Assembly: GCA_002011685.1 (NCBI GenBank)
Contig: MTOL01000539.1
Coordinates: 1 to 9,515, forward strand
Direction: 5' to 3'
From: Deferribacteres bacterium JdFR-76
GTDB lineage: Bacteria > Zhuqueibacterota > JdFR-76
Length of the DNA stretch: 9,515 nucleotides
The translations under genes were made by a program, and so were the position numbers. The number at the start of each line of letters is the position of its first letter. Positions within the stretch are counted from its first letter, which is position 1. This document shows, piece by piece, positions 7,999 to 9,515 of this stretch. The notes beneath the pieces are model-generated. The model was not told the origin of the DNA. It searched no databases and was given only the letters and a program-made list of their open reading frames with translations.

Positions 7999-8580
7999 TT
8001 ACGGAAAAATGTAGCCTTTCTCTTTGAGCCTCTTTTTCAGCATCTCGCGGGCGCGAAAGATCCGCGCTTTTACAGTTCCAATGGGGATGCCCAGGATTTC
8101 ACTGATTTCTTCATAGGAACGGTCCTCTTTGTGCCGCATGTGGATAACGGTGCGGTACTTTTCCGGCAATTCTTCGATAGCCTGCAGGATAAGGTGACGG
8201 TGTTCCAAATCCATCACGGACTGTTCGGGACTGTACGTTTCGTCGGCGTATTCGCGCTTCACGTCGCCGTCTTTCATCTGAAGCGGCGCATCCAGAGAGT
8301 AGGTTTGCAGCTTTCGCTTGCGCAGAACGTCGATACAGTGATTGGTGGCAATTTTGAACAGCCAGGTAGAGAAGGCGAACTCTTCGTTAAAACTGGCCAG
8401 GGCTCGGTAGGCTTTGATGAAAGTTTCCTGAACAATATCTTCGGCTTCTTCGCGATTTTCGATCATCTTGTACACCAGATGGAAGACACTGCCGCGGTAC
8501 TTTTCCATGAGCTTTTTAAACGCGGCCTCGTTTCCGGCAAGGGTCTGGTGGATCAGTTTTCGGTCTTCTTCGTGAACCAC
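7999..8580 (-). CDS. RNA polymerase ECF sigma factor (RpoE-like)
   Basis: Group IV (ECF) sigma factor that directs RNA polymerase to a dedicated promoter set. The 193 residues show sigma region 2 at about 18-90 (FHLVYKMIENREEAEDIVQE, FSTWLFKIATNHCIDVLRKRK) and region 4 at about 130-188 (AIEELPEKYRTVIHMRH, then the helix-turn-helix SYEEISEILGIPIGTVKARI). No region 1 or 3 is present. I chose GTG 8580: AGAGGA (complement of 8586-8591) lies 5 bases before it, a promoter ends about 27 bases upstream, and the length is normal. A TTG at 8640 would begin upstream of the promoter. No anti-sigma gene follows, since the next gene downstream is lptD on the opposite strand. The regulon cannot be read here; envelope stress is a common role of this class but only a guess. 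Confidence 0.93.
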   Translation of the reverse strand: MVHEEDRKLIHQTLAGNEAAFKKLMEKYRGSVFHLVYKMIENREEAEDIVQETFIKAYRALASFNEEFAFSTWLFKIATNHCIDVLRKRKLQTYSLDAPLQMKDGDVKREYADETYSPEQSVMDLEHRHLILQAIEELPEKYRTVIHMRHKEDRSYEEISEILGIPIGTVKARIFRAREMLKKRLKEKGYIFP

Positions 8581-8585
8581 ACTCT

Positions 8586-8591
8586 TCCTCT
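8586..8591 (-). promoter_or_regulatory. Ribosome binding site that fixes the sigma factor start
   Basis: On the minus strand AGAGGA is followed by five bases and then GTG 8580. No comparable site precedes the TTG at 8640, so the shorter protein is preferred. Confidence 0.7.
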
Positions 8592-8606
8592 CTATCGAAT
8601 TTCTAA

Positions 8607-8635
8607 AAATTACGGCGAAAGCCTTTTCCCTGCAA
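8607..8635 (-). promoter_or_regulatory. Promoter of the ECF sigma gene
   Basis: On the minus strand TTGCAG (8635-8630) is separated by 17 bases from TAATTT (8612-8607), a sigma-70-like pair. The transcript would begin near 8600, with a leader of roughly 20 bases before GTG 8580. I did not recognise a separate ECF-type autoregulatory promoter. Confidence 0.5.
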
Positions 8636-8646
8636 GTCAAAAGTTA

Positions 8647-8675
8647 TTGCATTGAATACGCCATTTGGTTATTAT
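8647..8675 (+). promoter_or_regulatory. Promoter of acpS-nnr
   Basis: TTGCAT (8647-8652) and TATTAT (8670-8675) are exactly 17 bases apart. Transcription would start near 8682, giving a leader of about 15 bases before ATG 8697. It lies back to back with the sigma promoter, and the two -35 boxes are 11 bases apart. Confidence 0.65.
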
Positions 8676-8696
8676 TTTCTAACCGCAGGGGAGTCC

Positions 8697-9068
8697 ATGA
8701 AATCGGTAGGAATTGACATCATCGAAATTGAGCGGATCCGCCGCGCCGTGGAGCGTTTCGGTGAAATATTTTTGCAGCGGGTTTTTACCGGGAAGGAGCT
8801 GGCGTATTGCCGCCTGCCATCCGGTCGGTGGAAATATGCGTCGCTTGCGGCCCGCTTTGCGGCGAAAGAAGCGTTTTACAAAGCGGCTTTTCCCCGGGTC
8901 AAGCGCTTTATCGGCTGGCATGAGTGTGAGATTGCCAGTTCACCAGAGCGGATTCCGGAAATCCACCTTTCTGCCGGCCTTCAGCAGGAACTCTCCGGAG
9001 CACAGGTGACCCTTTCGCTCAGCCATAGCCGGAAGTACGCTGTTGCTGTTGTCATTATTGAGGGGTAA
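8697..9068 (+). CDS. acpS: Holo-[acyl-carrier-protein] synthase
   Basis: Cytoplasmic phosphopantetheinyl transferase that moves 4'-phosphopantetheine from CoA to a serine of acyl carrier protein, activating it for fatty acid synthesis. The 123 residues match AcpS in length and motifs. VGIDIIEIERI at 4-14 contains Mg ligand Asp7, LAARFAAKEAFYKA (50-63) contains Glu58, and SLSHSRKYAVAVVI (107-120) is the C-terminal strand motif. ATG 8697 is chosen because AGGGGAG (8687-8693) precedes it. An upstream in-frame ATG at 8652 lies within the promoter and adds 15 residues that AcpS proteins lack. The next gene starts 3 bases after the stop, so they form one operon. Confidence 0.95.
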   Translation: MKSVGIDIIEIERIRRAVERFGEIFLQRVFTGKELAYCRLPSGRWKYASLAARFAAKEAFYKAAFPRVKRFIGWHECEIASSPERIPEIHLSAGLQQELSGAQVTLSLSHSRKYAVAVVIIEG

Positions 9069-9071
9069 AAA

Positions 9072-9515
9072 ATGGAGGTGATTCTTACCGTTGACGAAAT
9101 GCGCCAGGCCGATGCCATTGCCATCCGGGAGCTGGGAATTCATGGCCTGATTTTGATGGAAAATGCTGGATTGAAAGCGGCCCAGGTGATTCAATCGGTG
9201 TACGGACCGGTTGCAGGGCTGCGCATCGGCATTTTTTGCGGGAAAGGGAACAACGGCGGCGATGGCTTCGTAATCGGTCGACATCTGTCACGAATGGGGG
9301 CAGATGTTACTTTCTGGCTGACGGGTAAAAAACAGGACGTCAAAGGTGACGCCGCTGTCAACCTGAAGATAGCCGATCAGCTTGGTTTGCCCATTTTTGA
9401 GCTGGAGGATTGGGATGCGACCACCGGTCTGTTGGAATATGATCTTCTGGTAGATGCTCTGCTGGGTACGGGGCTGAAAGGGGAGGTGAAAGGCATCTAT
9501 GCCGAAATCATCCGC
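9072..9515 (+). CDS. NAD(P)H-hydrate epimerase domain, probable bifunctional Nnr (partial, runs off the window)
   Basis: Repairs hydrated NAD(P)H: the YjeF N-terminal domain epimerises R- and S-NAD(P)HX, and in most bacteria it is fused to an ADP/ATP-dependent dehydratase. The visible 148 residues, from ATG 9072 to the window end, show TVDEMRQADAIAI (6-18), LMENAG (28-33), the phosphate/cation loop CGKGNNGGDGFVIGRHL (56-72) and DALLGTGLKG (128-137) with Asp128. These are the epimerase signatures. The frame is still open at base 9515, so whether the dehydratase domain follows cannot be seen. GAGGGG at 9060-9065, overlapping the end of acpS, is a suitable ribosome binding site. The acpS-nnr order is common in bacteria. 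Confidence 0.93.
   Translation, partial: MEVILTVDEMRQADAIAIRELGIHGLILMENAGLKAAQVIQSVYGPVAGLRIGIFCGKGNNGGDGFVIGRHLSRMGADVTFWLTGKKQDVKGDAAVNLKIADQLGLPIFELEDWDATTGLLEYDLLVDALLGTGLKGEVKGIYAEIIR

Noticed and set aside
8131..8655. 174-residue plus-strand open frame opposite the ECF sigma gene
   Set aside because: The opposite strand encodes a clear sigma factor with regions 2 and 4; this frame is its shadow.

Overview
This 9.5 kb window looks like an ordinary chromosomal segment from a Gram-negative (diderm) bacterium. Moderate-to-high GC by eye, a two-cysteine Bacteroidetes-style LptD, pyruvate phosphate dikinase and strong AGGAGG-type ribosome binding sites together suggest the FCB superphylum, perhaps a Calditrichota/KSB1-like lineage. 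That placement is inference from protein style, not a database match. I see no mobile element, prophage, CRISPR array, tRNA or rRNA.

Layout. (1) 1-1215 (+): C-terminal half of ppdK, cut by the window edge, followed by two tandem terminator-like hairpins (1201-1242 and 1247-1282). (2) 1301-2026 (+): a MtnX-like HAD-IB phosphatase. (3) 2078-2443 (+): a small soluble coiled-coil protein of unknown function, convergent with (4) 2494-2712/2730 (-): a very small coiled-coil protein with one membrane helix. The two share a strong, probably bidirectional terminator (2453-2484). (5) 2731-3046: a gap of about 316 bases with a hairpin-rich GC segment and a good sigma-70-type promoter in front of rarA. 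(6) 3047-7948 (+): a tightly coupled block of rarA, a ROK-family sugar kinase and lptD, with a 23-nt and then a 4-nt gene overlap. (7) 7999-8580 (-): an ECF sigma factor, convergent with lptD. (8) 8697-9515 (+): acpS followed 3 nt later by the epimerase domain of an Nnr (YjeF-type) NAD(P)HX repair enzyme that runs off the window. The sigma gene and acpS are divergent, and their promoters can be read back to back in a 116-base gap.

Functionally the window mixes central metabolism (PPDK, ROK kinase), replication-fork maintenance (RarA), outer-membrane biogenesis (LptD), transcriptional control (ECF sigma), carrier-protein activation (AcpS) and metabolite repair (Nnr). acpS-nnr is a common bacterial pairing. 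The rarA-ROK-lptD coupling is less expected but may only reflect compact packing.

I found no convincing undescribed system. The parts most worth a second look are the convergent pair of small coiled-coil genes, the structured gap before rarA, and the minimal two-cysteine arrangement in LptD.
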